Shown piece by piece: positions 52,801-61,772 of a stretch of 64,000 nt of DNA (positions are counted from its first letter, which is position 1; the number at the start of each line of letters is the position of its first letter). Both the position numbers and the translations under genes were made by a program. A model generated the notes under the pieces. The model worked only from the letters and a program-made list of their open reading frames with translations. It ran no database searches and was not told where the DNA came from. Origin of the DNA: Acidobacteriota bacterium (lineage in GTDB: Bacteria > Acidobacteriota > Thermoanaerobaculia > UBA5066); contig RHKY01000015.1 in assembly GCA_008363385.1 (NCBI GenBank), forward strand, positions 1-64,000, in the 5' to 3' direction.

Positions 52801-53370
52801 GAGGAGGCCGCCGCGGACGGCGACGTCCCCGGTCTCGGCGACGAGGTCCGAGCGCGAATACCCCTCGGCCAGGAGGGCGTCGACGAGGCGACCCGGGTGG
52901 AGCTCGTCCCCTCTCCTGACCCGGAGCGTCCGGGCCCGGAACGACTCGGCGCTCGGCAGGATCCGGAGGAGGGCGCGGGCCGGGACGACGAGGAGGTCGA
53001 TCTCGCCGGCCACGAGCCGTGCGAGCGTCCCGAACTCGTCCCGGCGCACCTTCAGCGACGGGGCGATCCCCTGGTACGGCGTTAGCGTCGGGGCGGGGAA
53101 GAACCCGACCCGGGAGGCCCCGAGGACGGAGGAGGCGTCGCGCGCGAAGGCCTGCGCTTCCCGCTCGTGGGCGAAGACGACGGCCCACTTCAGGCCGAGC
53201 CGGGCGGCCGCGGCGGCCAGGAGGTACGGCTGAAGCCCCGGGGGGGCGCCGACGAGCGACACGATCCCCGTCGACGTCCCGAGGATCCCGGCCTCGAGGC
53301 GCCCGCAAAGCCGCTCCGCGGGCGGGGCCGCGGCGACCTTCAGGAGGACGGGGTCGCTCCGCCCCGGCAC
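49822..53370 (-). CDS. mfd: Transcription-repair coupling factor Mfd
   Basis: 1182 residues. UvrB-like N-terminal homology region, an RNA-polymerase-interaction domain ([19 protein letters not shown]), then a RecG-like helicase with [20 protein letters not shown] as Walker A and [12 protein letters not shown] as Walker B, plus the C-terminal TRCF domain. Removes stalled RNA polymerase and recruits UvrA. GTG start. Followed by the lipoprotein and SurA-barrel genes on the same strand, an unusual pairing of repair with envelope folding. Confidence 0.97.
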   Translation of the reverse strand: [1182 protein letters not shown]

Positions 53371-53526
53371 GGGGGGATTATGGACGGGAGTGCCGACGCC
53401 TACGCCACCGGTGCGGCCTCCGTCCCTCAGGCTCCAGCTCGCGGACCTTGCCGGCGCCGCATCCGCCCTGCGGATCGGCAGTCCCCGGGGCCGTCGTCCC
53501 GGCCGGCGAGCGCACGAACGCTCCTA

Positions 53527-54882
53527 GTCCGGAATGGAGAGCATCCACTTCCAGGCGGGCTCCACCTCGACGCCCGGAACGCGGAAGAGATGGTCGGTCG
53601 TCATCACGAGGAGCCGGCGTCGAGCGCGCGGGAATTCCTTCGCCGCAGCCTCGAGGGCCCGCGTCTCGCGTTCGCACGTCGACTCCGCCGACGGGTCGGC
53701 GCAGACCTGGATCAGCTCCTCGCGCCCCCCGTAGCTCCTCGTGTGGAAGTCGACCTCGAGCCCCCCCTCGGTCCTCACGTACCCCACCTCCGCGTCCCGC
53801 CGCTGGAGCTCGTTGAAGACCGCGGTCTCGAGGGCATGGCCCGCCTGTGCTCGCCCGCTCGCGTCGAACGCCTCGACGAGCCCCGGGTCGGCCGGGTAGA
53901 CCTTGCGCGGGTTCGAGTTTCTCCGCCTCTCCGACTCCGTCGAGAGCGGCACGGTGGAGAGGAGGAACGCGTCGACGAGATACCCGACCATCGCGTGGAC
54001 CTGGTCCTTCGCTACCCCGTGCCCTTGCGCCTTCAGGTCGAGGTGGAACCGGTGGACGCTGAACGCCCCGGCCGGGTTCCTGAGGCACTGGCGCACCAGC
54101 CACCGGAGCGCCGCGACCTGCGTCACGGCCCACCGCTCGACGACGTCCCGGAACACGACCGTGTCGACGTAGCCCTGGAGCAGCGGCACCCTCGCGGCCG
54201 GCGGGAGCCCCTGCGCCTCCGGGAAGCCTCCCTCACGGAGATACTCGCGGAACCGTTTCTCCACGCGCGAGCGGACCGCGGAGGTGAAGCGGGCCGGGTC
54301 CGAGGGAGGCTCTTCGCCACGGAACCGGAGGAACTCCCGGAAGCCGAAGGGGCGAAGGACCGTCTCCATTCCCCGGCCGCGCAGCGACGTGTGGACCTCG
54401 CGCGAGAGCATCCGCGACGACGAGCCCGAGACGACGATCTCGACCTGCTCGGAGTCGATGACCCTGCGGACGAACCTCTCCCATCCCGGCACGAGCTGGA
54501 TCTCGTCGAGGAACCAGTACGCCGTCTCCTCGCGGCGAAGCTCCGGGAACCTCCGGAAGTACTCCTCGAGCAGGAGCGAGAGCTGCTTCACGTCGACGCC
54601 GCCGAGCCGGTCGTCGTCGAAGCTCACGTAGAGAGAGCGCTCGGCCGGCGCCGTCTTGCGGCGGTCGGCGAGGAGCTGCCTGAGGAACGTCGTCTTGCCG
54701 GCCCGCCGCATCCCGGTGACGGCATGGACCTTCCCCTTCACCGGCGGCAGGGTCGCGTCGCGGAGCGTCATCGAGGCGGTGCCCCGGTCCGCAAACGTCT
54801 CGTTCAGCTTCTCGACCAGCACGGGATGGAGCCCGAGCGCTCGGCTCAACGTCTCGTCCTCCTGTCCTTTCCGAAAGGACAC
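53527..54882 (-). CDS. AAA-type ATPase with DUF4143 domain
   Basis: About 452 residues, GTG start. GMRRAGKTTFLRQLL is the Walker A, YWFLDEIQLVPGWERFV the Walker B/DEIQ motif, and VSGSSSRMLSREV the sensor. A C-terminal DUF4143 domain (GHALETAVFNELQRR, GLEVDFHTR) has a PD-(D/E)xK-like layout. This family is scattered, often mobile, and its role is unknown; no adjacent mobile genes are seen. TATAGA lies 11 bases before the start, and local GC appears lower than in the neighbours. Confidence 0.9.
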
Positions 54883-55059
54883 CTTGCCACCATTCTATAC
54901 TTCCCTGAAGGTCACCTACGCGTCCGCGAAGAGCCGGGACGTTCAGACGGCGCTCGTGGAGAGGCTCGCGGTCGCACCGAGCCGGCGCAAGGGGACGACC
55001 GAGCCCTTCACGCGGCGATCCAGGCCCATTCACCGCGATGGGAGGGGTCCAGCAGAGCC

Positions 55060-56403
55060 TCAGAACGCGGCGCGGAGGGTGACCAGGACCTCGTCGGGGT
55101 GGAGAGTCCCCCTCGCGGTTTTCATGTCGTGCCGGGCGTACTCGGCCGTCAGGTCGATGCCGCGGACGATCCCGAGGCGGAAGCCGAAGTCGATCTTGGT
55201 CCAGTCCCACGTGAACGAGGGGGCGACGAAGCCGGGGCGCTCGAACTCGTTGTCGATGAACGAGTACCTCACCACCGGCTGGATCCAGTTGATCACCGGC
55301 GTCTCGCCCGACAGGAAGAGCCCGTTCAGCGGGATCCGGTAGGCCACCTCGCCGTCGATCCCCCAGCGGACGAGGCCGGCCATCTCCTGCCTCACGAACT
55401 GCCCGAAGAGCTGGAGGCCGGACTGGCGGAACTCGAGGTTGGCGCCGTACTCCATCTTCTCGTTCCCCTCGATGGGGAGGCTCACGCCCGGGTCGAAGCC
55501 CCGGAGGAGGTCCAGGTCCCCCGAGTAGAACGTCCCGTGGATGGAGACGTGCTCCGCCATGTTCCGCTTGAAGTAGTAGCCGAGGAGGTCGATGCCGTCG
55601 CGCTTCTCCTCCCCCCAGTTGAACCTCACGCCGAGACCGCCGCCTCCCTGCCACTTCCCGGTGGAGTTCACGTCGCCGGGCTTGGCGTCGTAGAGGATCG
55701 GGAACCCGGAGTTGTAGACGACGGGGACGGTGCTCCCGACCGTCCGCTCGGGGGTGCCGTTGTCGCCGGCGAGGACGTTCGGGTCTCGCATGAAGACCGG
55801 GTTCCCGGCCGCGACCGAGGCGCGCCAGTAGACGTTCTTCCCGAACGAGCCGCCCGCCTCGGCGCCGACCTCCTCCCACCGGCCGACGGCCGTCCCCCAG
55901 AGCCCGTACGTCTCCAGGCGCCGGTTGACCTGCTTGGTGAAGCGGGGGGCCATGCCGAGCTGGAGGTAGACGCTCGTCCCGGGGATCGGCCTGAGGACGT
56001 CGTGCTTCTTCCCGAACCGCACCCACGCCTCGCGCAGGGCCACCCGCGAGTCGGAGGACGTCGGGTTCCGCATGTACAGGCCGATGACGTGGACCTCGGC
56101 CTTGGCGGAGATGTCCGGCGTGACGTCGGCCTCGGCGATCAGGGCGACGTTCGAGACCTCGGCGCTCTGTCCCGGGTCGACCGTCCGCATCTCGAGCGGC
56201 CCCCCGGCGCCGATCGGCACGTAGACGAAGCTGACGTCCTTGCTGCTCCGGAAGTTGGTCTTCAGCTCCACCTTGAGCCGGAGCTTCCCGTCGAAGGCGC
56301 CGAGCCCCCCGCCGGGGAGCGCCGAGTCGGCGCTCTGGGCCGCCGCGGGGGCGGCGGACGACGTCAGGAGAAGAAACGCGACAAGGGCCGTGCGGCGGCT
56401 CAT
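55060..56403 (-). CDS. Outer-membrane porin-like beta-barrel
   Basis: 447 residues. ATG at 56403 with GAGGAGG upstream, signal peptide ending PAAAQS. The mature protein alternates strands with tight turns (KLRLKVELKTNFRSS, WRASVAAGNPVFM, FTWDWTKIDFGFRLG) and ends in VTLRAAF, with the terminal aromatic signal. It resembles phosphate-selective or general porins (OprO/P-like) but no diagnostic motif was identified. It lies 30 bases upstream of an isoprenylcysteine-type methyltransferase gene on the opposite side but on the same strand, so they may be co-transcribed. Confidence 0.75.
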   Translation of the reverse strand: MSRRTALVAFLLLTSSAAPAAAQSADSALPGGGLGAFDGKLRLKVELKTNFRSSKDVSFVYVPIGAGGPLEMRTVDPGQSAEVSNVALIAEADVTPDISAKAEVHVIGLYMRNPTSSDSRVALREAWVRFGKKHDVLRPIPGTSVYLQLGMAPRFTKQVNRRLETYGLWGTAVGRWEEVGAEAGGSFGKNVYWRASVAAGNPVFMRDPNVLAGDNGTPERTVGSTVPVVYNSGFPILYDAKPGDVNSTGKWQGGGGLGVRFNWGEEKRDGIDLLGYYFKRNMAEHVSIHGTFYSGDLDLLRGFDPGVSLPIEGNEKMEYGANLEFRQSGLQLFGQFVRQEMAGLVRWGIDGEVAYRIPLNGLFLSGETPVINWIQPVVRYSFIDNEFERPGFVAPSFTWDWTKIDFGFRLGIVRGIDLTAEYARHDMKTARGTLHPDEVLVTLRAAF

Positions 56404-56433
56404 CTCCGGCAACCTCCTCAGGTTGGGCGGATC

Positions 56434-57294
56434 TTACCGCTTTTTCTGAGACGTCGTCTCCGCGACGGCGGCCGGACCCTCGCCCGCCCGGAAGACGAGG
56501 GGCAGCGAGCGGAGGAGCGTCGAGGGCTTCGGCAGGAGGAGTCCCGCCCGGGCCACCCAGGCCGCGTGCTCGGGGTAGCGCGACATCGAGCGCTCCTTGG
56601 CGAGCATGTTCGGAAGGAAGATCCCGACCCAGACGACGGCGCACGCGGCCCACGGGAGCCAGTGCTGGGCGAGCAGGTTGAAGGCCGAGTAGATCAGGAT
56701 CTCGCCGAGGTAGTTCGGGTTGCGCGTGGCGCTGAAGAGCCCCGTCGTGATCAGCTGCCGCGGCCTCTGGTGGGCCAGGACGAAATGCTTCTGCGCGTCG
56801 GCCACGAAGTGGAGGAACGAGCCGATGGCGAAGCAGAGGACCGCGGCGAAGGCGATCCCGTCCGGGAGCGTCGACGTCGTCCCCCAGCCGCCGGGGACGA
56901 GCGTCCCGAGCGGCGTGAGCATGACGAGCGGGGCGAGGTAGTAGAGGCCGAGGGGGAAGACGAAGATGGCGATCGCCGAGGAGATCGAGCAGGGGCTTCG
57001 CCAGCTCGGGTCGGGGAAGGCGACGTCCTTGACCAGCCAGAGGAGCCCGTACGCGCCGTGGAGGGCGAGGTAGAGGAGGGCCGCGAGCGAGAAGTCGCCC
57101 GACGCGAGCATCAGCGCCAGGACGACCAGCCCGATCGTGGTCTTGTGGAGGTTGATCGGGACTCGGGGGGTCGTCCTTCCCGCCCCGCCGGGGATCCGGT
57201 GGAGGACCCAGTCGTTGAGCTCCCAGACCCTGGCCGCGAGACCCTCCCGGGCCCCTCCGCCGGCCCCGCGCGCAGATCGGGCCTCTTCCGCCAT
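56434..57294 (-). CDS. Isoprenylcysteine-methyltransferase/DUF1295-like membrane protein
   Basis: 286 residues with several membrane helices. The C-terminal LITTGLFSATRNPNYLGEIL followed by AKERSMSRYPEHAAWVARAG is the RNPxYxGE...E signature of the ICMT/NnrU/steroid-5-alpha-reductase C-terminal superfamily, which binds S-adenosylmethionine or NADPH in the membrane. Substrate unknown. AAGGAGGA lies about 10 bases before the ATG. It is the middle of three same-strand genes. Confidence 0.78.
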   Translation of the reverse strand: MAEEARSARGAGGGAREGLAARVWELNDWVLHRIPGGAGRTTPRVPINLHKTTIGLVVLALMLASGDFSLAALLYLALHGAYGLLWLVKDVAFPDPSWRSPCSISSAIAIFVFPLGLYYLAPLVMLTPLGTLVPGGWGTTSTLPDGIAFAAVLCFAIGSFLHFVADAQKHFVLAHQRPRQLITTGLFSATRNPNYLGEILIYSAFNLLAQHWLPWAACAVVWVGIFLPNMLAKERSMSRYPEHAAWVARAGLLLPKPSTLLRSLPLVFRAGEGPAAVAETTSQKKR

Positions 57295-57381
57295 CTCTGC
57301 GTCCTCCTTCCCCTCGGCGTGTGGCGGGAGTCTACGCGGAGAGGGCCCGGCCGGAGTCGATCCGCCGGGCCGCTCGCTCCT

Positions 57382-57436
57382 CGGCTCTACGACAGCGCTT
57401 CGGCAGCTCTTCGGAAGCTCTACGGCAGCTCCACGG
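57382..57436. repeat. Five imperfect 11-bp tandem repeats spanning a gene end
   Basis: On the plus strand five units of 11 bases follow each other: CGGCTCTACGA, CAGCGCTTCGG, CAGCTCTTCGG, AAGCTCTACGG, CAGCTCCACGG. The array overlaps the stop codon (57420-57422) of the repeat-domain protein and extends into the spacer before the methyltransferase gene. Eleven bases is close to one helical turn. Confidence 0.7.
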
Positions 57437-60400
57437 CCGAACGGCCCCCCTCGGTGACCGCCACGGCCTTGGCGGCCCCTCCTTCCACCGCGAACGTGTA
57501 CGCCCCGGGGGCGACGTTCTCGAGGTGCCGCTGCGAGGTCCCCGCGAGCGGGATCCACCCCTCGACCGAGTAGGCGTTCAGCGTGTACGGCGCGCCGGAG
57601 GCGCTGACGAGCCTCCCCCGCGCGTTCGGGAGCGCCCGCGTCTCGGGGCCGACGAGGACGTCGACGCTGCCGCCCGGCGTCAGGAGGACCGTCACGAGCG
57701 GCTGCGGGGCCGCCACCCCCTCGATCGTCCGCGGGGCGTACCCGCTGGCGTCGACGAAGAGCGTGTACCGCCCGGGCTTCAGCGACGGCACCTCGCCCCG
57801 GCCGTCGGAGTCGAGCGGGACCGTCCCGCTGAAGACGGTCGAGCGCGACCCGTCCGTCGCCCGGACGAGGACGCTCCGGAGCGGGACGCCGTAGAGCCCG
57901 TCCTTGACCTCGATGCCGATCCCCTCGCCCCGCTTCAGCTCGACGAGGACGTCCTCGCCGTCCTCCGACGGGACGACGTTCCTCTTCTCGAACTCGAACC
58001 CGGCCTTCCTCGCCGTGAGCGTGTAGCTCTTCGGCTCCAGGTCGTTCAGCGCGAATCGGCCGTTGCTGTCGGTCGAGGCGCCGAACCGGATCGGCCCCGC
58101 CGGGGCGCCGCCCGCGGCTTCCAGCTCCACCGAGGCGTCGGCCAGCGGCCGCCGCGACCCCGACTCGACGACCGTCCCCGTCAGGCGCGCCGTCGGGATG
58201 AGGACGTCGTGCGTCGTGTCGCCCGAGACCTCGACGGTGTCGCTCTTCGGGCCGAAGGAGCCCGACATCCCGGGGGCCACGACGAGGTTGTACGTCCCGT
58301 CCTCCAGCCCCTCGATCCGGTAGATCCCGTTCTCGTCGGTCCGGCCCGTCCCCGAGCGCCCTCCGCCGCGGCGGTTCGCCAGGACCACCGCGTCGGACAC
58401 GGGGGCCGAGGCGCGCGTGACCTGGCCCGACAGCGTCGCCCGGCTCTCGAAGACGATCTCGGCGGGGACCTCGCCGCCCCCCTCGGGGACGCTCACCTCG
58501 GCCGAGGCTGTCTTCGTCCCCGAGCGGAAGTCCCCGGCGGTGGCCTGGAGCCTCACCCTGCCGGCGGGTGCCCCCTCGATCCGGAAGCTCCCGGAGGAGT
58601 CGGTCCGGGCGCGCTCGCCCCACGCCTCGCTCCCCGCGGTCACGGTGACCCCCGCGAGCTCTTCCGGCGCGAGCCCGCGGACGACACCGGCGATCGTCGC
58701 GCCGGAGGAGACCGTGAGGGTGACGTCCTCCCGAGCCTCACCGGCCTGGAGGACGACGTCGACCGGGCTGGAGTTGGAGCCTCGCTTCTGGGCCACGAGT
58801 GTGTACCGGCCGGCGGCGAGGTGGTCGAACCGGAAGCGCCCGCTGGCGTCGGTCGTCATCTGCGGGCCGCCCCCCAGCATCCGGCCCAGGCTCCCTTCCC
58901 CGGTCGTGACGAACGAGACGTCCACGTCCGCAACCGGACGCCGCGCGTCCGAGACGACGACGCCCGCGATCACCCCTCCCGTCGAGAGGCGGATCTCGGC
59001 GTTGCCGCCCCGGTCGGTGACCTCCACGGTCTGGCTCTCCTCGGCGTAGTCGGGGTGGGTCGCCGTCAGCTTGTACGTCCCCGGCGCCACGCCCTCGATC
59101 GCGAATCGCCCGTCGGCGTCGGTCGTGATCTCTCCTTCCTCCGTCAGGGCCGGGATCGGGAGCCGCGCGTCCCCCTCGCCCGAAGTCTGCTTCGAGACGC
59201 TCGCGCCCGGGATCGCCCGGCCGGAGCGGGCGTCGGTGACGCGCCCGGAGAGGACCGCGCCCTTGGCCAGCTTCACCTCGACCCCCTCGCGGACGCTCCC
59301 CTCCTCGACGACGACCGATCCGACGCGCCCGGCCTGGTACCCCTTCGCCTTCACCGAGACCTGCCAGGTTCCGGGAGGGACGTCCTCGAGGAGGAAGCTG
59401 CCGTCCTCGCTCTCCACGCGCTTGCCCGTCCCGCTGCCGCCGCGCGGACCGCCGCGGGCGACCATCCGGACGACCATCCCGCCGCGGGCTCCCGGGCGGT
59501 CCGGCTCGTAGGAGACCTCGAACTCCGTCACGGGGCTACCGGACTCGGCGTCCAGGACGGTCCCCTTCACCCCGCCGCCCCCGGGCACCACGATCTCGAC
59601 CCCCTCGGACGGCGCCGGGACGCCCTTCTTCTCCGGGCCGGGGCCGACGGGCCGGAACGTGACCAGGTCGTACGACTCCCCGGCCCTCAGGCCGTCGAGG
59701 GCGAAGAAGCCGTCGGGACCCGTCGGCTCCTCGGCGAATCCGCGCGGGTCCATCCGCCCGCCCCTGGCACTGGCGCCCACCCGCAGACCCGCGACCCCTT
59801 CCCCGGCCTTCGTCACGACGCGCCCGGTGATCGACGCCCCCGGCCCGAGGACGATGGCGAGGGGCTCGCTCCCTTCGCCCACCTTCACCCCGTCACGGAC
59901 CTCGGTCGCGTACCCGGGCTTGCGGACCCGGACGGTGTACTCGCCCGGACCCAGTCCACGGATCTCGAACCGGCCGTCGGCGCCGGACGTGGCCGACGGG
60001 GGGCCCGGCGAGCCGTCCGCGACGTTGAGGGTCAGACGCTGCCCGCCGCGCGCCGCGTCGAAGCTCCGCCCGCGCATCGCCTCGAGCTCGGCCCCGGGGA
60101 CGGGGTTCTCCCCCTGGTCCACGACCTGCCCCGTGACGACGAGGCCGCGGCGCAGGGTCACCGCGACCCCCTGCCTCGTCCCTCCCGGCAGGAGCGACAG
60201 GCCCTCGACCGAGCCGTTCTGGTACTCCGGGTGGGCGACGAGGAGGCGCTGCCCGTCGCCCGGCGAGAGGCGGCTGGCGACGAACGTGCCGTCCGGACGG
60301 GTCCGGAACGCCGGCGGCCCCTCGCTCCGGAGGCTCCGGAGGAAGGCCGCGACGCCGCCCTGCCTGCCCGCCAGGACCCGCCCCGCGGCCCCGGCCACCG

Positions 60401-61613
60401 GCGCGCCGTCCTCGTCCACGACCCGCCCCGCCAGCGTGGCGCCCAGGACGAGCGGCAGGTCGACGCGGGCCGTCTCTCCCTTCGCCACCTCGACCTCGCC
60501 CTTGCGGAACGGGACGTGCCGGCGCTCGTCGGCCACGAGCCGGTACGCCCCGGGGCGAAGCGGCCGGAGCCGGTACTTCCCGTCCGGGCCCGTCCGCGTC
60601 ACGAGGGTGCCCGCCTCGCCGTCCACGCGCACCTTCACCCGCGGGACCGCGGCCAGGGTCTTCGCGTTCACCGCCCTCCCCTCGATCCCCGAGGCCGGCG
60701 ACAGGACGACCTCCGCGGCCTTCCCTTCGGCCAGGGGAAGGGTGACGGGGACCTCGGCCAGACCCTCCAGGTCGGCGTTCGCGACGAGCCGGACCTTTCC
60801 CCCCGGCGCGTCGGGGATCGAGAAGCTGCCGTCCTCCTTCGCCTCGACCCAGCCGGTCGTCCCGCTCCCTTCGACCCGGACGAGGGCTCCCGGGGCGCCC
60901 CCCTTGCGGCCCGGCCGGAGGACCCGCCCCGTCACCGTGGCGCCGGCGACAAGCGCGAGCGGGCGGTGGAGGGCGCCAGGCCGGACACCTGTCCGGGAGA
61001 GGGGCGCGAGCCCCTTCGCCTCGATCGTGAGGCGGTTCGGCCCGGGGCCCGCCGCGTCGAACCGGAACGTCCCGTCCCCTCCCGCGGTGACGCGGACGGG
61101 GAGGAGGTTGCTCCCGGCGGCGTCGGCCTCGCGCGGCCGGCGGGCGGGGTGAAGCGTGACGACCGCGCCCGGGACCGGCTCGCCGGACGGGCCGACGACC
61201 TTTCCCGCCAGGGCCCGTCCCGTGACGAGCGGCACCTCGCCGACGTCCTCGGCCTCGGCGGTCGAGTAGACCTCGAGCGACCGGGACGGGATCGTCCCGG
61301 CTCCCCGCGTCTCCAGAGCCACGTCCCTCGCCTTCCCCGGCTCGGACGGCAGCGCCAGGACGAACGCGCCGTCGGGTCCCGTCGTCCCCTCGACGAGAGG
61401 GGCGGGCGCTGCCTGGCCGCGGGCCTGCCGCCGCGCGGCCTCGTGCGGCGTCTCGTGCGGGACCGCAGCGACGGTGACGCCGGCTGCCGGCTTTCCCCCG
61501 TCCAGGACGAGGCGCCCGCGGAGCTCTCCGGCGGAAGCGCCGGAGGAGGCGCCGAGGGAGACGAGGAGGAGAGGGAGGGCGAGGGAGGTCGTCGGGGCGG
61601 TGAGACGTCGCAA
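57420..61613 (-). CDS. Giant secreted protein of about 15 carboxypeptidase-regulatory-like repeats
   Basis: 1397 residues. TTG start at 61613 with CGGAGG about 8 bases upstream and a signal peptide ending GASAG. About fifteen 80-100-residue beta-sandwich repeats follow, each opening with a pattern like GRVVDEDGAPVAGAAG and containing a DGxFxxxxLxPGxYxLxxxxxGY core. This is the CarboxypepD_reg-like fold. No membrane anchor, sorting signal or enzyme domain is visible, and no TonB plug. Probably an extracellular or cell-surface scaffold; function unknown. It ends VTEGGRSAVELP, the terminal codons lying inside an 11-bp repeat array. Confidence 0.85.
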   Translation of the reverse strand: MRRLTAPTTSLALPLLLVSLGASSGASAGELRGRLVLDGGKPAAGVTVAAVPHETPHEAARRQARGQAAPAPLVEGTTGPDGAFVLALPSEPGKARDVALETRGAGTIPSRSLEVYSTAEAEDVGEVPLVTGRALAGKVVGPSGEPVPGAVVTLHPARRPREADAAGSNLLPVRVTAGGDGTFRFDAAGPGPNRLTIEAKGLAPLSRTGVRPGALHRPLALVAGATVTGRVLRPGRKGGAPGALVRVEGSGTTGWVEAKEDGSFSIPDAPGGKVRLVANADLEGLAEVPVTLPLAEGKAAEVVLSPASGIEGRAVNAKTLAAVPRVKVRVDGEAGTLVTRTGPDGKYRLRPLRPGAYRLVADERRHVPFRKGEVEVAKGETARVDLPLVLGATLAGRVVDEDGAPVAGAAGRVLAGRQGGVAAFLRSLRSEGPPAFRTRPDGTFVASRLSPGDGQRLLVAHPEYQNGSVEGLSLLPGGTRQGVAVTLRRGLVVTGQVVDQGENPVPGAELEAMRGRSFDAARGGQRLTLNVADGSPGPPSATSGADGRFEIRGLGPGEYTVRVRKPGYATEVRDGVKVGEGSEPLAIVLGPGASITGRVVTKAGEGVAGLRVGASARGGRMDPRGFAEEPTGPDGFFALDGLRAGESYDLVTFRPVGPGPEKKGVPAPSEGVEIVVPGGGGVKGTVLDAESGSPVTEFEVSYEPDRPGARGGMVVRMVARGGPRGGSGTGKRVESEDGSFLLEDVPPGTWQVSVKAKGYQAGRVGSVVVEEGSVREGVEVKLAKGAVLSGRVTDARSGRAIPGASVSKQTSGEGDARLPIPALTEEGEITTDADGRFAIEGVAPGTYKLTATHPDYAEESQTVEVTDRGGNAEIRLSTGGVIAGVVVSDARRPVADVDVSFVTTGEGSLGRMLGGGPQMTTDASGRFRFDHLAAGRYTLVAQKRGSNSSPVDVVLQAGEAREDVTLTVSSGATIAGVVRGLAPEELAGVTVTAGSEAWGERARTDSSGSFRIEGAPAGRVRLQATAGDFRSGTKTASAEVSVPEGGGEVPAEIVFESRATLSGQVTRASAPVSDAVVLANRRGGGRSGTGRTDENGIYRIEGLEDGTYNLVVAPGMSGSFGPKSDTVEVSGDTTHDVLIPTARLTGTVVESGSRRPLADASVELEAAGGAPAGPIRFGASTDSNGRFALNDLEPKSYTLTARKAGFEFEKRNVVPSEDGEDVLVELKRGEGIGIEVKDGLYGVPLRSVLVRATDGSRSTVFSGTVPLDSDGRGEVPSLKPGRYTLFVDASGYAPRTIEGVAAPQPLVTVLLTPGGSVDVLVGPETRALPNARGRLVSASGAPYTLNAYSVEGWIPLAGTSQRHLENVAPGAYTFAVEGGAAKAVAVTEGGRSAVELP

Positions 61614-61772
61614 GGTCAGGTCCTCCGGGCGGCGATCGTGCAAGCCAGGGGCCACGAGCACAAGGGCGCGGATCCTCCGTTGGACGCGCGTGGCCGGAGG
61701 CGGTTGACCCGGTCGCTCCCGAAATCGGGATCCGGTGCCCCGATCCCGGGAAGGGCGTGGCATCGTCCGCCC

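Noticed and set aside
57321-61600. Plus-strand giant open frame opposite the carboxypeptidase-regulatory-like protein
   Set aside because: Composition of Arg/Pro/Asp/Gly is that of an antisense shadow. The minus strand shows regular beta-sandwich repeats and a signal peptide.
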